A stretch of 64,000 bases of DNA from Dolichospermum sp. LEGE 00240 (GTDB lineage Bacteria > Cyanobacteriota > Cyanobacteriia > Cyanobacteriales > Nostocaceae), in NCBI RefSeq assembly GCF_015207875.1, contig NZ_JADEVZ010000003.1, positions 62,001-126,000 on the forward strand, given 5' to 3'. Positions within the stretch are counted from its first letter, which is position 1, and every line of letters starts with the position of its first letter. Both the position numbers and the translations under genes were made by a program. Below are positions 9,034-17,268 of the stretch, one piece after another. The notes beneath the pieces were generated by a model, which was not told where the DNA came from, did no database searches, and saw nothing but the letters and a program-made list of their open reading frames with translations.

Positions 9034-9513
9034 TTAATGATTACAGTTTTTAATAGATATCCAACTGGACTTTGCGATTAGAGAACCATCTTCACCTAGT
9101 ACCCTGTAGTGTTCCTTTTTCCAAATTGGTGCATTATGTTTGAGTGTATCAATAGCATACTCACAAGCGGCAAAAGCCTCACCACGATGGGGACAACCGA
9201 TAGCCACAACCACACTAATTTCCCCAACTAATAATCTGCCAATGCGATGATATATTACCACCCGACTCACATCAGGCCATTGATGGCGAATATCATCAGC
9301 AATTTGATAAAATACCTGTAAAGCCATCGGTTCGTAAACCTGATATTCCAAAGCTAACACAGACTTACCATCGGTTTGATTACGAACCATACCACTCATC
9401 AGCACCACAGCACCATTAGCAGGATTATCTGCTTGACTGTAGATTTCTTCCACAGACAATGGCGCTAATGTAATCCCAAAACTATCTTCAACTCTGGGTT
9501 TAGTTGTCATCAT
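9034..9513 (-). CDS. moaE: molybdopterin synthase catalytic subunit
   Basis: MoaE adds sulfur from thiocarboxylated MoaD to precursor Z (cyclic pyranopterin monophosphate), making molybdopterin for nitrate reductase and related enzymes in the cytoplasm. The 159-residue protein shows the family landmarks GAVVLMSGMVRN (about 34-45), LEYQVYEPMA, VVIYHRIGRLLVGE and the active-site lysines in PIWKKEHYR. Two ATGs in tandem begin the frame. No other moa genes are nearby, so it stands alone here. Confidence 0.92.
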   Translation of the reverse strand: MMTTKPRVEDSFGITLAPLSVEEIYSQADNPANGAVVLMSGMVRNQTDGKSVLALEYQVYEPMALQVFYQIADDIRHQWPDVSRVVIYHRIGRLLVGEISVVVAIGCPHRGEAFAACEYAIDTLKHNAPIWKKEHYRVLGEDGSLIAKSSWISIKNCNH

Positions 9514-9709
9514 ACATTCTTCTCACAAAAATCCTCAAATTTATTTACCCGCGTTTATCTGAGTTTAATAATTATTCTATAAGTTTATGTAGATTTGAAA
9601 GAGCCGATTAAATGTTCTAAATATTAATTTGTCTCACGCAAATACATGAGGATGAGGACGTATTAACTTTTGAGGAATACCCTCTAAAGTCTGATTAGTT
9701 TTCATCTTT

Positions 9710-10294
9710 TTACCGCTTCTTCGCACTGCGGCGACTGGGGCTAACTTTACGTTTCTTAATTTTGCCACGAGGGAGTAAACCTTGAATACCCTGTTTTTGA
9801 AAGCGCTTATAACCAGAAACAGTCCAATCACTGCAAGAATGGCTCATTGCACCGAGTTCACAGCCGACAAAGAGGGCAAAAAATTCTCCATAATACATAT
9901 AGATAGTCTTCCCCACAGTCCCCCACAGTTCCCCCCAGTTCCAAGCCACATTTCCCAACTTGGTGAAAATCATCACAACCACAATCGCCACCAACGCCAA
10001 AAAAGTCGTCAGATACACCACCCGTAAAGTTGTGCCAATAATCGGACCGTGAGATAAAAAAGAGCGATGTCGCAGACTTTTTTGATAAGGTAGCCAAATC
10101 CACCGCAGCCACCCCCACCGCTGGAATTGACGGGAGTAAATATCTAAATCGGGACCAAACATCAGTCCCCCAAACATAAACCCACCCGCCACCAACAAAG
10201 TCATATTACTGCTGTGAGTGCAACCCAGCGTTAGACCCGCCACCACAGGCATAGACCAAATAGTAATGCGATCGTGCGTTTGACCAGAGGGCAT
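9710..10294 (-). CDS. DUF2227 membrane protein, putative metal-binding
   Basis: The 194-residue protein begins MPSGQTHDRITIW, has several hydrophobic segments, and carries HRSFLSHGPIIGT at about 76-88. Multiple His and Asp residues (TGCTH-like, GPDLDIYS, HRSFLSHG) fit the DUF2227 family, often annotated as putative metal-binding membrane proteins. The C-terminus is very basic (RGKIKKRKVSPSRRSAKKR). Its role is unknown. It is a single gene, upstream of and divergent from tRNA-Val. Confidence 0.8.
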   Translation of the reverse strand: MPSGQTHDRITIWSMPVVAGLTLGCTHSSNMTLLVAGGFMFGGLMFGPDLDIYSRQFQRWGWLRWIWLPYQKSLRHRSFLSHGPIIGTTLRVVYLTTFLALVAIVVVMIFTKLGNVAWNWGELWGTVGKTIYMYYGEFFALFVGCELGAMSHSCSDWTVSGYKRFQKQGIQGLLPRGKIKKRKVSPSRRSAKKR

Positions 10295-10401
10295 CTTAGG
10301 AAAATTAAAAATATAAAATTAACAGTGAAATCTTGGTTAGTATAGCTCAATCCAGTTCCCATCAGCCTTTTCCATCCAGCAGAAAAATTTTCTCAAAAGA
10401 C

Positions 10402-10431
10402 TTGCAAAATTTTCAAAGGCTATGCTATACT
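10402..10431 (+). promoter_or_regulatory. sigma-70-type promoter of tRNA-Val
   Basis: TTGCAA at 10402-10407 and TATACT at 10426-10431 are spaced 18 bases apart. The tRNA begins 17 bases after the -10 box, which fits a very short 5' leader. Confidence 0.7.
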
Positions 10432-10448
10432 GATTAGGTGAAACAAAC

Positions 10449-10521
<73 letters not shown>

Positions 10522-10634
10522 TTTAAAAAAACATAATCCTATTTTGATAGCAGTTTACAATTTGTTTGTGAACTGCTTAATCGCTTTTTAGTTAGGGGTT
10601 ACTGAATAAGTCTTCTAGTGAAGGGAGGTAACAG

Positions 10635-10890
10635 GTGGCTAGACAAGCCAGCGCAGAACGAGCATGGTCTTCTATCACCAGATTTTATGAGAACTGTAAG
10701 AAAGGGATTTCCGGTAAGAAGAGCTTTCCTCAGTTTCCAAAAGATTGTCGTTCTGTTGAATACAAAACATCGGCATGGAACAACACTTTAGGAGATAAGA
10801 CCTCCATTCAGTTTGGAGAAATCTTGTCTAAGCGAGTCATGTCTTAGATTAAAGAATTTCAGCGGCTTTAGCCCTGAGAGAGTCAAATTA
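10635..10890 (+). pseudogene. TnpB (IS200/IS605 family) relic with element end
   Basis: The 70-codon frame (ARQASAERAWSSITRFYENC, then FPQFPKDCRSVEYKTSAW) is an N-terminal segment of TnpB, the RNA-guided nuclease of IS200/IS605 elements. It stops after codon 70; the catalytic RuvC-like and zinc-finger parts are absent. Shortly downstream, GCGGCTTTAGCCCTGAGAGAGTCAA (10862-10886) resembles the right end of such elements. Together they suggest an internally deleted element that kept its right end. It is not functional on its own. Confidence 0.75.
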
Positions 10891-10898
10891 AGCTCCAC

Positions 10899-10945
10899 CC
10901 ACCTCCGCTAATTTTCCACTGGAAACCCGCGCAGGTGGTTTTTTT
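10899..10945 (+). terminator. rho-independent terminator
   Basis: CCACCT at 10899-10904 pairs with AGGTGG at 10933-10938, followed by seven T (10939-10945). The loop is long (28 bases) and can form an inner helix. It ends rightward transcription from the tRNA/TnpB-relic region before psb34. Confidence 0.6.
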
Positions 10946-11026
10946 ATGGCTGCTGTCACCGAGATTTTTTCTTCGATGATCAGCAGCACCCATTTTTAGC
11001 ATCAATTATTTTTTTGTCAAGTTCTA

Positions 11027-11055
11027 TTGACACTTCGTAACAAAATTGTTATATT
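11027..11055 (+). promoter_or_regulatory. sigma-70-type promoter of psb34
   Basis: TTGACA at 11027-11032 and TATATT at 11050-11055 are spaced 17 bases apart, close to consensus. It lies 36 bases upstream of the psb34 ATG and would drive that gene alone. Confidence 0.7.
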
Positions 11056-11091
11056 AATTTACATAAAGTAACAAACCCAAGAAAAAACATT

Positions 11092-11262
11092 ATGTATACC
11101 ACAACTGATGAAAAAGGCATTCTTAACAACTACGCCAAAGAACCCAAACTTTACTATGCAGAATTTCCTACAAAAGCGCAACAAAGCAACTATGCTTTTC
11201 AAGGTGTAGCAGCAATATTATTTTTAACTTCTATAGTTCTAATTACTTTGGGGGTTAGCTAA
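11092..11262 (+). CDS. psb34: photosystem II assembly protein Psb34 (Hlip-like)
   Basis: This 56-residue protein (MYTTTDEKGILNNYAKEPKL at the start, one membrane helix at about 38-54, ending ITLGVS) matches Psb34, the former ssl1498 family. Psb34 binds the CP47 antenna in photosystem II assembly intermediates in the thylakoid and resembles high-light-inducible proteins. A near-consensus promoter precedes it and a strong terminator follows, so it is a monocistronic unit. There is no clear Shine-Dalgarno sequence, which is common in cyanobacteria. Confidence 0.85.
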   Translation: MYTTTDEKGILNNYAKEPKLYYAEFPTKAQQSNYAFQGVAAILFLTSIVLITLGVS

Positions 11263-11315
11263 AATTTCCAGCTTCGGTATTTGTATCTAATCGTCATTCA
11301 AATTTTCTCCTAATT

Positions 11316-11344
11316 AACCCTGGTCAGTTTCGCCAGGGTTTTTT
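11316..11344 (+). terminator. rho-independent terminator of psb34
   Basis: AACCCTGG (11316-11323) pairs with CCAGGGTT (11333-11340) around a 9-base loop, followed by further T residues to 11344. It lies 53 bases after the psb34 stop codon. Confidence 0.8.
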
Positions 11345-11457
11345 ATTGCCATTTCTTGTTTTAGAATCCGGTAAGTGTAAAGCTCAAATTATCTCCATGA
11401 ATATTCAAATGCCTTTGTAGTCCGGCAACATCCGGGTAAAATAGCTCTATTTTGATT

Positions 11458-11970
11458 TTACTCACTAATTTTTCGAGGAATTAGATAAATAACTCCTGAA
11501 ATAATTGTCAATATTACAGATATCCAAAAAGAAATTAAAACTGGAATTTGCCAAGTTGGTGATAAGGGAGCAATTAGTAAAGATATGGCAATAATTTGAC
11601 TCACTGTTTTCAGTTTACCCCAAATATTTGCACCAGTGATGGTGGTTTGATTAACTCGCCAACCAGCGATCGCTAATTCCCGTGCTAAAATTATGAACAC
11701 TGCCCAAGCTGGAATTTTTCCTAATTCTACCAATACTAATAATGGTGCAAGTACCAATAATTTATCTACCAAAGGATCAAGAAATTTACCTAACTCGCTA
11801 ATTTGGTTCAGTTTTCTGGCTAAATATCCATCTAACCAATCAGTTAGGGCTGCAACTAAAAATATAGTTAAACATATCCATTTGGCTTCATTGGTGGGAT
11901 TATATAAGCCGTAAAGTAAAAAAGGTATTCCCAGTAGTCGAGAAAAAGTAATCCAGTTAGGTAGAGTCAT
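11458..11970 (-). CDS. pgsA: CDP-diacylglycerol-glycerol-3-phosphate 3-phosphatidyltransferase
   Basis: The enzyme makes phosphatidylglycerol phosphate, the precursor of phosphatidylglycerol, the only phospholipid of cyanobacterial thylakoids and essential for photosystem II. The 170-residue membrane protein carries the CDP-alcohol phosphotransferase motif from about residue 45: DG, then AR, then G and the two Asp of LDPLVDK. About four or five hydrophobic helices are visible. Length is normal for PgsA. It stands as a single gene, convergent with psb34. Confidence 0.92.
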   Translation of the reverse strand: MTLPNWITFSRLLGIPFLLYGLYNPTNEAKWICLTIFLVAALTDWLDGYLARKLNQISELGKFLDPLVDKLLVLAPLLVLVELGKIPAWAVFIILARELAIAGWRVNQTTITGANIWGKLKTVSQIIAISLLIAPLSPTWQIPVLISFWISVILTIISGVIYLIPRKISE

Positions 11971-12059
11971 GACAATTTAAAATTACAAACCAAAACTAAT
12001 TATATAGGTTAGCCTCCGAACATCAACTTAGAAGTTACCCTGGAGATACCCGCATTGAT

Positions 12060-12076
12060 GAATTTTTCAGCAAGCC
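12060..12076. repeat. GGGCTTGCTGAAAA-type dispersed repeat
   Basis: TTTTTCAGCAAGCCCT recurs near 14115-14130 and, in the opposite orientation, near 48541-48557. Identical short motifs at intergenic sites suggest the end of an unseen mobile element. Confidence 0.45.
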
Positions 12077-12667
12077 CTATGATAAATCTTTAATAATTCT
12101 CACCGCAGAGGCTCCCGTTAATGTTGCCACCAATAACCAAGTAACAGCCAATCCCACCACTTCCCCTAAAAATAAATTAGTAATTCTATGCAAAAATAAG
12201 CCAACAGTTGAACCAATGGGTATAGATATCATCCAACTTATAATATTGACAAATACCCATTTCCATGCTAGAGGAAGTGATGGGGGAATAGCTAACAACC
12301 ATTGGCATACACCAATTAATAAACCACCAATACCACCAATAATAATGCCTAGAAAAATTCGCGTGGCTAGAAACGCAGAAGTAGTTACAGTCCAACCCAA
12401 AACACCAACACCAATTGCAGCAATAATTACCCAAGGAAAAAGAGTAGATAGTACCCATTTTCCAGGAGAAATAGATTGTCTGAGCAGATAACTTTGGGGG
12501 ATAGAAATTGTTAAACTCCCGATAGCAGCTTCTAAAACACTCATATCTGGTTCTTCACTAATTTCAATCATTAATAAACTCAATAAAAATCCCAGAAAAG
12601 TAGCAACAACCCATTTCAATGTAAAAATTAAAATTCTAGAATTAGATTTAACAGGTGATAATTGCAT
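12077..12667 (-). CDS. multi-pass membrane protein of unknown function
   Basis: The 196-residue protein has roughly five or six hydrophobic segments with many Gly and Ile residues (for example IIIGGIGGLLIGVCQWLL). There is no enzymatic motif I recognise. Similar Gly-rich integral membrane proteins are common as uncharacterised proteins in cyanobacteria. The start overlaps the stop of the upstream GHL10 gene by one base (TAATG), so the two are translationally coupled and probably act together or at the same membrane. Confidence 0.65.
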   Translation of the reverse strand: MQLSPVKSNSRILIFTLKWVVATFLGFLLSLLMIEISEEPDMSVLEAAIGSLTISIPQSYLLRQSISPGKWVLSTLFPWVIIAAIGVGVLGWTVTTSAFLATRIFLGIIIGGIGGLLIGVCQWLLAIPPSLPLAWKWVFVNIISWMISIPIGSTVGLFLHRITNLFLGEVVGLAVTWLLVATLTGASAVRIIKDLS

Positions 12668-13908
12668 TATACTTTCTTAAATTTTAATGGTCTTACAGCT
12701 TGAGTATCAAACATCTGGAGAAAAGCTCGACGACGTTGATAAGGTGATTCGGGAGCAATATAACCCCATAAACTTTCCCAATAGAAAAAAGAGAAACCAG
12801 CAAGTTTTTGATTGCGGACTATTTTTATTTGTTCCTTCACTTGATCAATCTCTACAGGCTTTAATAAATTTCCGGTTGAGATACCAATAGCTACAGGAAT
12901 TTTCTTCATAGCCGATTTTATTGATGGTTTGGACATTTCTGTGATGAAAGAGGTTTTTTCACTTCTGTATACCTGTAAAATCAACTCATCTATTAGATCT
13001 TGTTTTACCCAATTTTCCCAATCTTGTAAATAGTATTTATAAGCAAAATATTGTGAGTTTGGAGAAAGAGATATTTTAGCATAGGGTTTAATTGCTTTTA
13101 CAGATTTAGAAATACTGTCCATAAATGCAGTAATTTTATTAGCCCTCCAGCGCATCCATTCTGAATCAAAAGGATTACTTGGTGGTTTTTTCCCTCGATG
13201 TTCTTTTTGATAAAGTTTTACCGTAAAAGCATCATAACCAAACTGCACAGGCATTCCAAAATGATCATCAATTTGAATACCATCTACATTATAATTTTTG
13301 ACAACTTCTAAAATTAAGCCGCGAATAAAGTTCTGAACTTGAGGATGTAGAGGATTTAGCCAAGCTTGTTTATAAACCCCATTAATCATATCTTCTAGTA
13401 AGTTTTCAGATATGGATTCTACACCCTTTTTTCCAATAGTTAACCAGTCTGGATGTAGTTTAGCTAACGCAGAATCTGGAGGAGTCATTAACCCATATTC
13501 AAACCAAGGAATTATTGTCAAATCTTTACTTCTAGCCAATTTGACTACCTTGGCTAAAAAATCATTTTTATTATGAATAAAATTCAGCAAAGGTTGACTA
13601 TCTGCACCTGTGATTTTTTTGGCTAAAGGACTTTTATAAAAGGTGTAACCTCGATTCCAAACTACGGGATAAATAGTATTAAAATTGAGTGCTGCTAATT
13701 GATGTATTGCCCTTTCAATTCCCCACGGGATATAAAAGACACCACTGGCAACATTAGTCAGCCAAACACCACGAATTTCTGTAGTTACAGGTAAAGAATT
13801 TGAATTTTGAGTATAACCAGGATTTGCAAAAATGGGAAATATTGTTAAACTGATGACAAATCCCAAACATAAAAAATATCCAAAAACTCGCTGAAATACA
13901 GAATTCAT
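12667..13908 (-). CDS. secreted glycosyl hydrolase-like protein (GHL10, DUF187)
   Basis: The 413-residue protein has a signal peptide (hydrophobic stretch at about 9-28) and then a TIM-barrel-like domain starting EIRGVWLTNVASGVFY. Typical GHL10 landmarks are FNTIYPVVWNRGYTFYKS, IIPWFEYGLM, the acidic NVDGIQIDDHFGMP (near 220) and ISLSPNSQYF. The family is thought to cleave cell-wall or matrix polysaccharides; the substrate here is unknown. It is first in a two-gene operon with the overlapping membrane protein. Confidence 0.82.
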   Translation of the reverse strand: MNSVFQRVFGYFLCLGFVISLTIFPIFANPGYTQNSNSLPVTTEIRGVWLTNVASGVFYIPWGIERAIHQLAALNFNTIYPVVWNRGYTFYKSPLAKKITGADSQPLLNFIHNKNDFLAKVVKLARSKDLTIIPWFEYGLMTPPDSALAKLHPDWLTIGKKGVESISENLLEDMINGVYKQAWLNPLHPQVQNFIRGLILEVVKNYNVDGIQIDDHFGMPVQFGYDAFTVKLYQKEHRGKKPPSNPFDSEWMRWRANKITAFMDSISKSVKAIKPYAKISLSPNSQYFAYKYYLQDWENWVKQDLIDELILQVYRSEKTSFITEMSKPSIKSAMKKIPVAIGISTGNLLKPVEIDQVKEQIKIVRNQKLAGFSFFYWESLWGYIAPESPYQRRRAFLQMFDTQAVRPLKFKKV

Positions 13909-14262
13909 TTGTTAACTAAATCGAGATTGCTAATATCCATATAACTACAAAATCTAATTTTATTGTGGGGATTAGATAAAGATATGAATGTTTTTTGATA
14001 AAGCAGTAAAAAAGACACAATATTTATGTGCCTTTAAGAATTATAAGTGATATGTGAAGAATTCTAAAGATTTTTTGAAGATGGCAAAACTGCTTCTCCT
14101 CCCCCGTTGAGGATATTTTCAGCAAGCCCTAACTAAGGTACTTCTAAGCAATAAATGAAAAAAACGAACCACAGAGGCACAGAGGACACAGAGGGAGGAG
14201 AAATAGAGAGATTTCTTTCTCATTCCCTTTCCTGACTTCTGGGCGGTGAACCCTCACCCTAC
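13909..14262. other. intergenic region with dispersed repeats
   Basis: There is no gene. It contains a CAGCAAGCCCT motif (about 14117-14127, also at 12.06 and 48.55 kb) and a purine-rich ACCACAGAGGCACAGAGG stretch near 14169, a common kind of intergenic filler in these genomes. The left part would hold the promoter of the GHL10 operon. Confidence 0.4.
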
Positions 14263-15732
14263 TTAGAATCTTTCTACACCGGAGAATTGTTGAATGGAGG
14301 CTTTCGCTGCTTCTCCACAAGTACGCGGTGTGGGGAAAATCTTGCCGGGATTTGCTAAACCTTGGGGATTAAATACCTGTCTTACCCATTGCATACTCTC
14401 TAAATCAGCTTCGCTAAACATATCTGGCATATAGCATTTCTTATCAGCACCAATACCATGTTCACCGGAAATACTCCCACCTACTCTTACGCATAGTCGG
14501 AGAATTTCTCCTCCCAATTCTTCGACTTTTTCTAATTCTCCATGAATGGAGTTATCAAATAAAATTAATGGGTGTAAATTCCCATCTCCAGCATGAAAAA
14601 CATTAGCAATAGGATAACCATATTCATGGCTTAATCTCTCAATTTCTTGGAGGACATAAGGTAATTGAGTCCGAGGAATTACCCCATCTTGTACATAATA
14701 ATCAGGGCTAATATGTCCCGCTGCGGCGAAAGCTGCTTTTCTGCCTTTCCATAATTTTAATCTAGTTTCTGGGTCACTAGCGCTGGTGACATTTCGCGCC
14801 CCATTTTGGCGACAAATTTCTGTAACTCGCTGTTTATTTGCAGAAACTTCTACTTCTAAACCATCAATTTCTACTAATAAAATCGCTGTGGCATCACGGG
14901 GATAACAATTAGTGGCAACAACATCTTCTACAGCATTAATACTAATATTATCCATCATTTCCATGCCACCGGGAATAATCCCCGCGCTGATAATATCAGA
15001 AACGGTGGCAGCGGCGGCATCTACGCTGGTAAAGTCTGCGAGTAATACACAAATTGATTCGGCACTTTTGAGAATTTTTAAAGTGATTTCTGTGGCAATT
15101 CCTAATGTTCCTTCTGAACCGACAAATACACCTGTTAAATCATAACCTGGTGTTTCGGGAATTTGTCCACCAACATCAACTATTTCCCCATCTGGAAGCA
15201 CAAGTTTTAAACCTAAAACATGATTTGTTGTCACACCATATTTTAAACAATGGACTCCTCCAGAATTTTCAGCAATATTGCCACCAATGGAACAAATAAT
15301 TTGACTAGAAGGGTCAGGTGCAAAATAAAAACCAGCACCGCTAACTGCTTGTGTCACCCAACTATTAATTACTCCCGGTTGGACTATCGCCCGTTGATTT
15401 CCCAAGTCAATTTTGAGGATTTGTCGCATTAAAGAAGTGACAATTAAAACGGAATTTTCTGTTGGTAAAGCACCACCAGATAAACCTGTTCCTGAACCTC
15501 TCGCAATAAAAGGAACGGCGAATTGATTGCAAATTTTGACAATTTCTGATACTTGTTCTGTGGTTCTGGGTAATACTGCGACTGGGGGACATTGTTTATA
15601 GCTGGTTAAACCGTCACATTCATAGGTGAGAAGTTCTTCTTTGCGTTGAACTACGCCTTTTTCACCAACTACAGCGACAAATTTTTTGATAATAGGTTTC
15701 CAGTTGATTTGTTTTTTATCTTGGGTAAGCAT
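14263..15732 (-). CDS. glcD: glycolate dehydrogenase FAD subunit
   Basis: GlcD oxidises glycolate to glyoxylate in photorespiratory carbon salvage. The 489-residue protein has an N-terminal FAD-binding domain (RGSGTGLSGGALPTENSVLI near 78-97, ENSGGVHCLKYGVTTNH near 156-172) and a C-terminal FAD-oxidase domain with NVFHAGDGNLHP and SGEHGIGADKKCYM. A D-lactate dehydrogenase role cannot be fully ruled out, since the families overlap and some cyanobacterial enzymes use both substrates. It is a single gene; glcE/glcF are not adjacent, as is usual in cyanobacteria. Confidence 0.88.
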   Translation of the reverse strand: MLTQDKKQINWKPIIKKFVAVVGEKGVVQRKEELLTYECDGLTSYKQCPPVAVLPRTTEQVSEIVKICNQFAVPFIARGSGTGLSGGALPTENSVLIVTSLMRQILKIDLGNQRAIVQPGVINSWVTQAVSGAGFYFAPDPSSQIICSIGGNIAENSGGVHCLKYGVTTNHVLGLKLVLPDGEIVDVGGQIPETPGYDLTGVFVGSEGTLGIATEITLKILKSAESICVLLADFTSVDAAAATVSDIISAGIIPGGMEMMDNISINAVEDVVATNCYPRDATAILLVEIDGLEVEVSANKQRVTEICRQNGARNVTSASDPETRLKLWKGRKAAFAAAGHISPDYYVQDGVIPRTQLPYVLQEIERLSHEYGYPIANVFHAGDGNLHPLILFDNSIHGELEKVEELGGEILRLCVRVGGSISGEHGIGADKKCYMPDMFSEADLESMQWVRQVFNPQGLANPGKIFPTPRTCGEAAKASIQQFSGVERF

Positions 15733-15860
15733 AGATTTTTTTATTGTTGGGATAGTACAATATTGATTTAAGTTTTTGTTATTATATCACATAACAGGCA
15801 ACTTTTTAAAAGTTTGTGTATAATAAATATAGCATATTCATTAACAACAATTCAGAAAAA

Positions 15861-16106
15861 ATGAGTATTGTAATTACAGAAGACACATTAAAAACAATTT
15901 CCATGTCTGAAGATGAATTACTCCTGGAAATAGCAATTATGTTATTTCAACAAGAAAAATTGACTCTTGGACAAGCGAGTAATTTTGCGAAAATGAATCA
16001 ATTACAACTTCAAAAAATCTTAGGTAGTCGTCAAATCTCTCCCCACTACGATCTAGTAGAGTTGAAAGAAGATGTTGATAGTTTAGAGGCTAATAACTGG
16101 CTATGA
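15861..16106 (+). CDS. UPF0175 family antitoxin-like protein
   Basis: The 81-residue protein (SIVITEDTLKTISMSEDELL at the start, KLTLGQASNFAKMNQLQLQK in the middle) is a UPF0175 member, a helix-turn-helix-like family usually encoded just before DUF3368 PIN-type toxins. I choose the ATG at 15861; the longer frame from 15816 adds 15 residues (MYNKYSIFINNNSEK) with no family support. It overlaps the toxin gene by four bases (ATGA), as expected for a toxin-antitoxin pair. Confidence 0.8.
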   Translation: MSIVITEDTLKTISMSEDELLLEIAIMLFQQEKLTLGQASNFAKMNQLQLQKILGSRQISPHYDLVELKEDVDSLEANNWL

Positions 16107-16594
16107 TTATTGTTAGTAATACTTCGCCTATTAGTAATTTAGCCGCTATTGGACAGCTTAATTTATTGCGAAAACTTTATGGCAATATTATGATACCTAT
16201 TACGGTCTATCAAGAAATTATTGCTTCTAGACAAACTGATCCAGCGACCCTGGCAATTCAAAATTTAGACTGGATTAAGATTTATCCTATCACCAATGAA
16301 ACCTTACTAAAACAATTGCAAATAATTCTTGATCCTGGTGAAGCTTCTGCAATTACTCTGGCTGTTGAATTCAATGCAGATCGTTTAATTATTGATGAAA
16401 GAAAAGGCAGAAATGAAGCAAAAAAACAAGGTTTAAAAATAACTGGTATTTTAGGTATTATTTTAGCTGCTAAAGAAAAAGGATTTATTGACTTAGTTCA
16501 ACCACTTTTAGATGATTTAATGGTTAATGGCTTTTGGCTTAATAAATCTTTATATCATGAAGTGTTAGTATTAGCTAATGAGAAAAATACTTAA
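16103..16594 (+). CDS. DUF3368 PIN-like toxin
   Basis: The 163-residue protein begins MIIVSNTSPISNLAAIGQLN, the DUF3368 version of the PIN fold, and has the conserved LDPGEASAITLAVE (about 92-105) and LIIDERKGRNEAK (about 112-124) segments. PIN toxins are Mg-dependent RNases. Asp residues in the latter two motifs are the likely metal ligands; the first Asp of classic PIN domains is replaced by Ser-Asn in this family. It pairs with the overlapping UPF0175 gene. Confidence 0.82.
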   Translation: MIIVSNTSPISNLAAIGQLNLLRKLYGNIMIPITVYQEIIASRQTDPATLAIQNLDWIKIYPITNETLLKQLQIILDPGEASAITLAVEFNADRLIIDERKGRNEAKKQGLKITGILGIILAAKEKGFIDLVQPLLDDLMVNGFWLNKSLYHEVLVLANEKNT

Positions 16595-16608
16595 TTTTTA
16601 CTATTGTA

Positions 16609-16683
16609 TCACATAAGATATCGGTACACTTTTAACGAAAAAGCAATTAAGTCTGAGGTATCAACAATTATTTCTTGATTCAT
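16609..16683 (-). pseudogene. PIN toxin N-terminal stub
   Basis: After the antitoxin-like gene at 16708-16965, an ATG at 16683 opens MNQEIIVDTSDLIAFSLK, the first beta strand and catalytic Asp of a PIN/VapC toxin. A stop comes after 24 codons. The rest of the toxin is gone. Gene order (antitoxin, then toxin 24 bases later) is normal, so this is a deleted toxin with a surviving antitoxin. Confidence 0.65.
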
Positions 16684-16707
16684 GATTTTATATTAAAATA
16701 GTTGAGT

Positions 16708-16965
16708 TTAATATAAAATATCATCAATATGTTCTGCATAGTTAGTAGATAATTCTGCTTGTTGATCTTTAATTATAAATTCAGGGTCAGGATTAGGAAT
16801 TTCTAAACTTCCACAGAGTTCCCAAGTTTTAGTTTTGATTAAATTTGATGGTTCTACCGCTAAATATGCTTCCAAGGCTTTAAGCAAAATATTTTGTAAA
16901 GAATCAGATTGATTTTGCAATTGATTCATTAATTGATCAGGAATCTCTAATGTAACTTTATTCAT
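16708..16965 (-). CDS. antitoxin-like protein of a broken PIN toxin pair
   Basis: The 85-residue protein (MNKVTLEIPDQLMNQLQNQS at the start) resembles small DNA-binding antitoxins that precede PIN toxins. I choose the ATG at 16965 rather than the upstream one at 16998, because the family-like sequence begins at MNKVTLEIP. The acidic C-terminus (AEHIDDILY) would bind the toxin. Its partner directly downstream is truncated, so it may persist as an orphan antitoxin or as a relic. Confidence 0.65.
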   Translation of the reverse strand: MNKVTLEIPDQLMNQLQNQSDSLQNILLKALEAYLAVEPSNLIKTKTWELCGSLEIPNPDPEFIIKDQQAELSTNYAEHIDDILY

Positions 16966-17115
16966 GGTGGATTTAGAAATAAAAATCTGTTTTATCAAAA
17001 TTATACCGTAATTTATATTTTAGATCAACAGAGTTTAAATTTGACACGGAGATAGAGAATAAGTTAATTTTTAAAGTAAAAAATTATGTAAAATTACTTA
17101 TCTTTGCCATACCTA

Positions 17116-17150
17116 ACCTGAGTTCGACATAAGAGAATTTTTGGAAAACT
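17116..17150 (+). repeat. left end of MITE family 1 (truncated copy)
   Basis: ACCTGAGTTCGACATAAG and the next bases up to GGAAAACT match the left end of the elements at 26185 and 49075. The match stops near 17150 and no right terminal repeat follows. A second repeat (17164-17203) abuts it. Confidence 0.65.
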
Positions 17151-17163
17151 TGCCTATTGTCTA

Positions 17164-17203
17164 TTGCCTTGACATAACGACAATTTTCAACGTCAACCTA
17201 CTT
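17164..17203 (-). repeat. dispersed repeat, inverted copy of 25957-25999
   Basis: The segment containing GACATAACGACAATTTTCAA and CAACCTACTT is the near-exact reverse complement of the sequence after the M16 peptidase stop codon (GTAGGTTGGCGTTG, then TTGTCGTTATGG). At both sites a MITE family 1 end lies close by. Confidence 0.55.
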
Positions 17204-17268
17204 CATGTATTATAAGTTAGAGATTTTTTTAAAATCCTAAATTTAAAAATTTAAGCATAATTACTCTT

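Noticed and set aside
9858-10118. 86-residue frame inside the DUF2227 gene
   Set aside because: It is a shifted reading of the same strand and gives Cys/Gly-rich nonsense. The DUF2227 frame is the real one.
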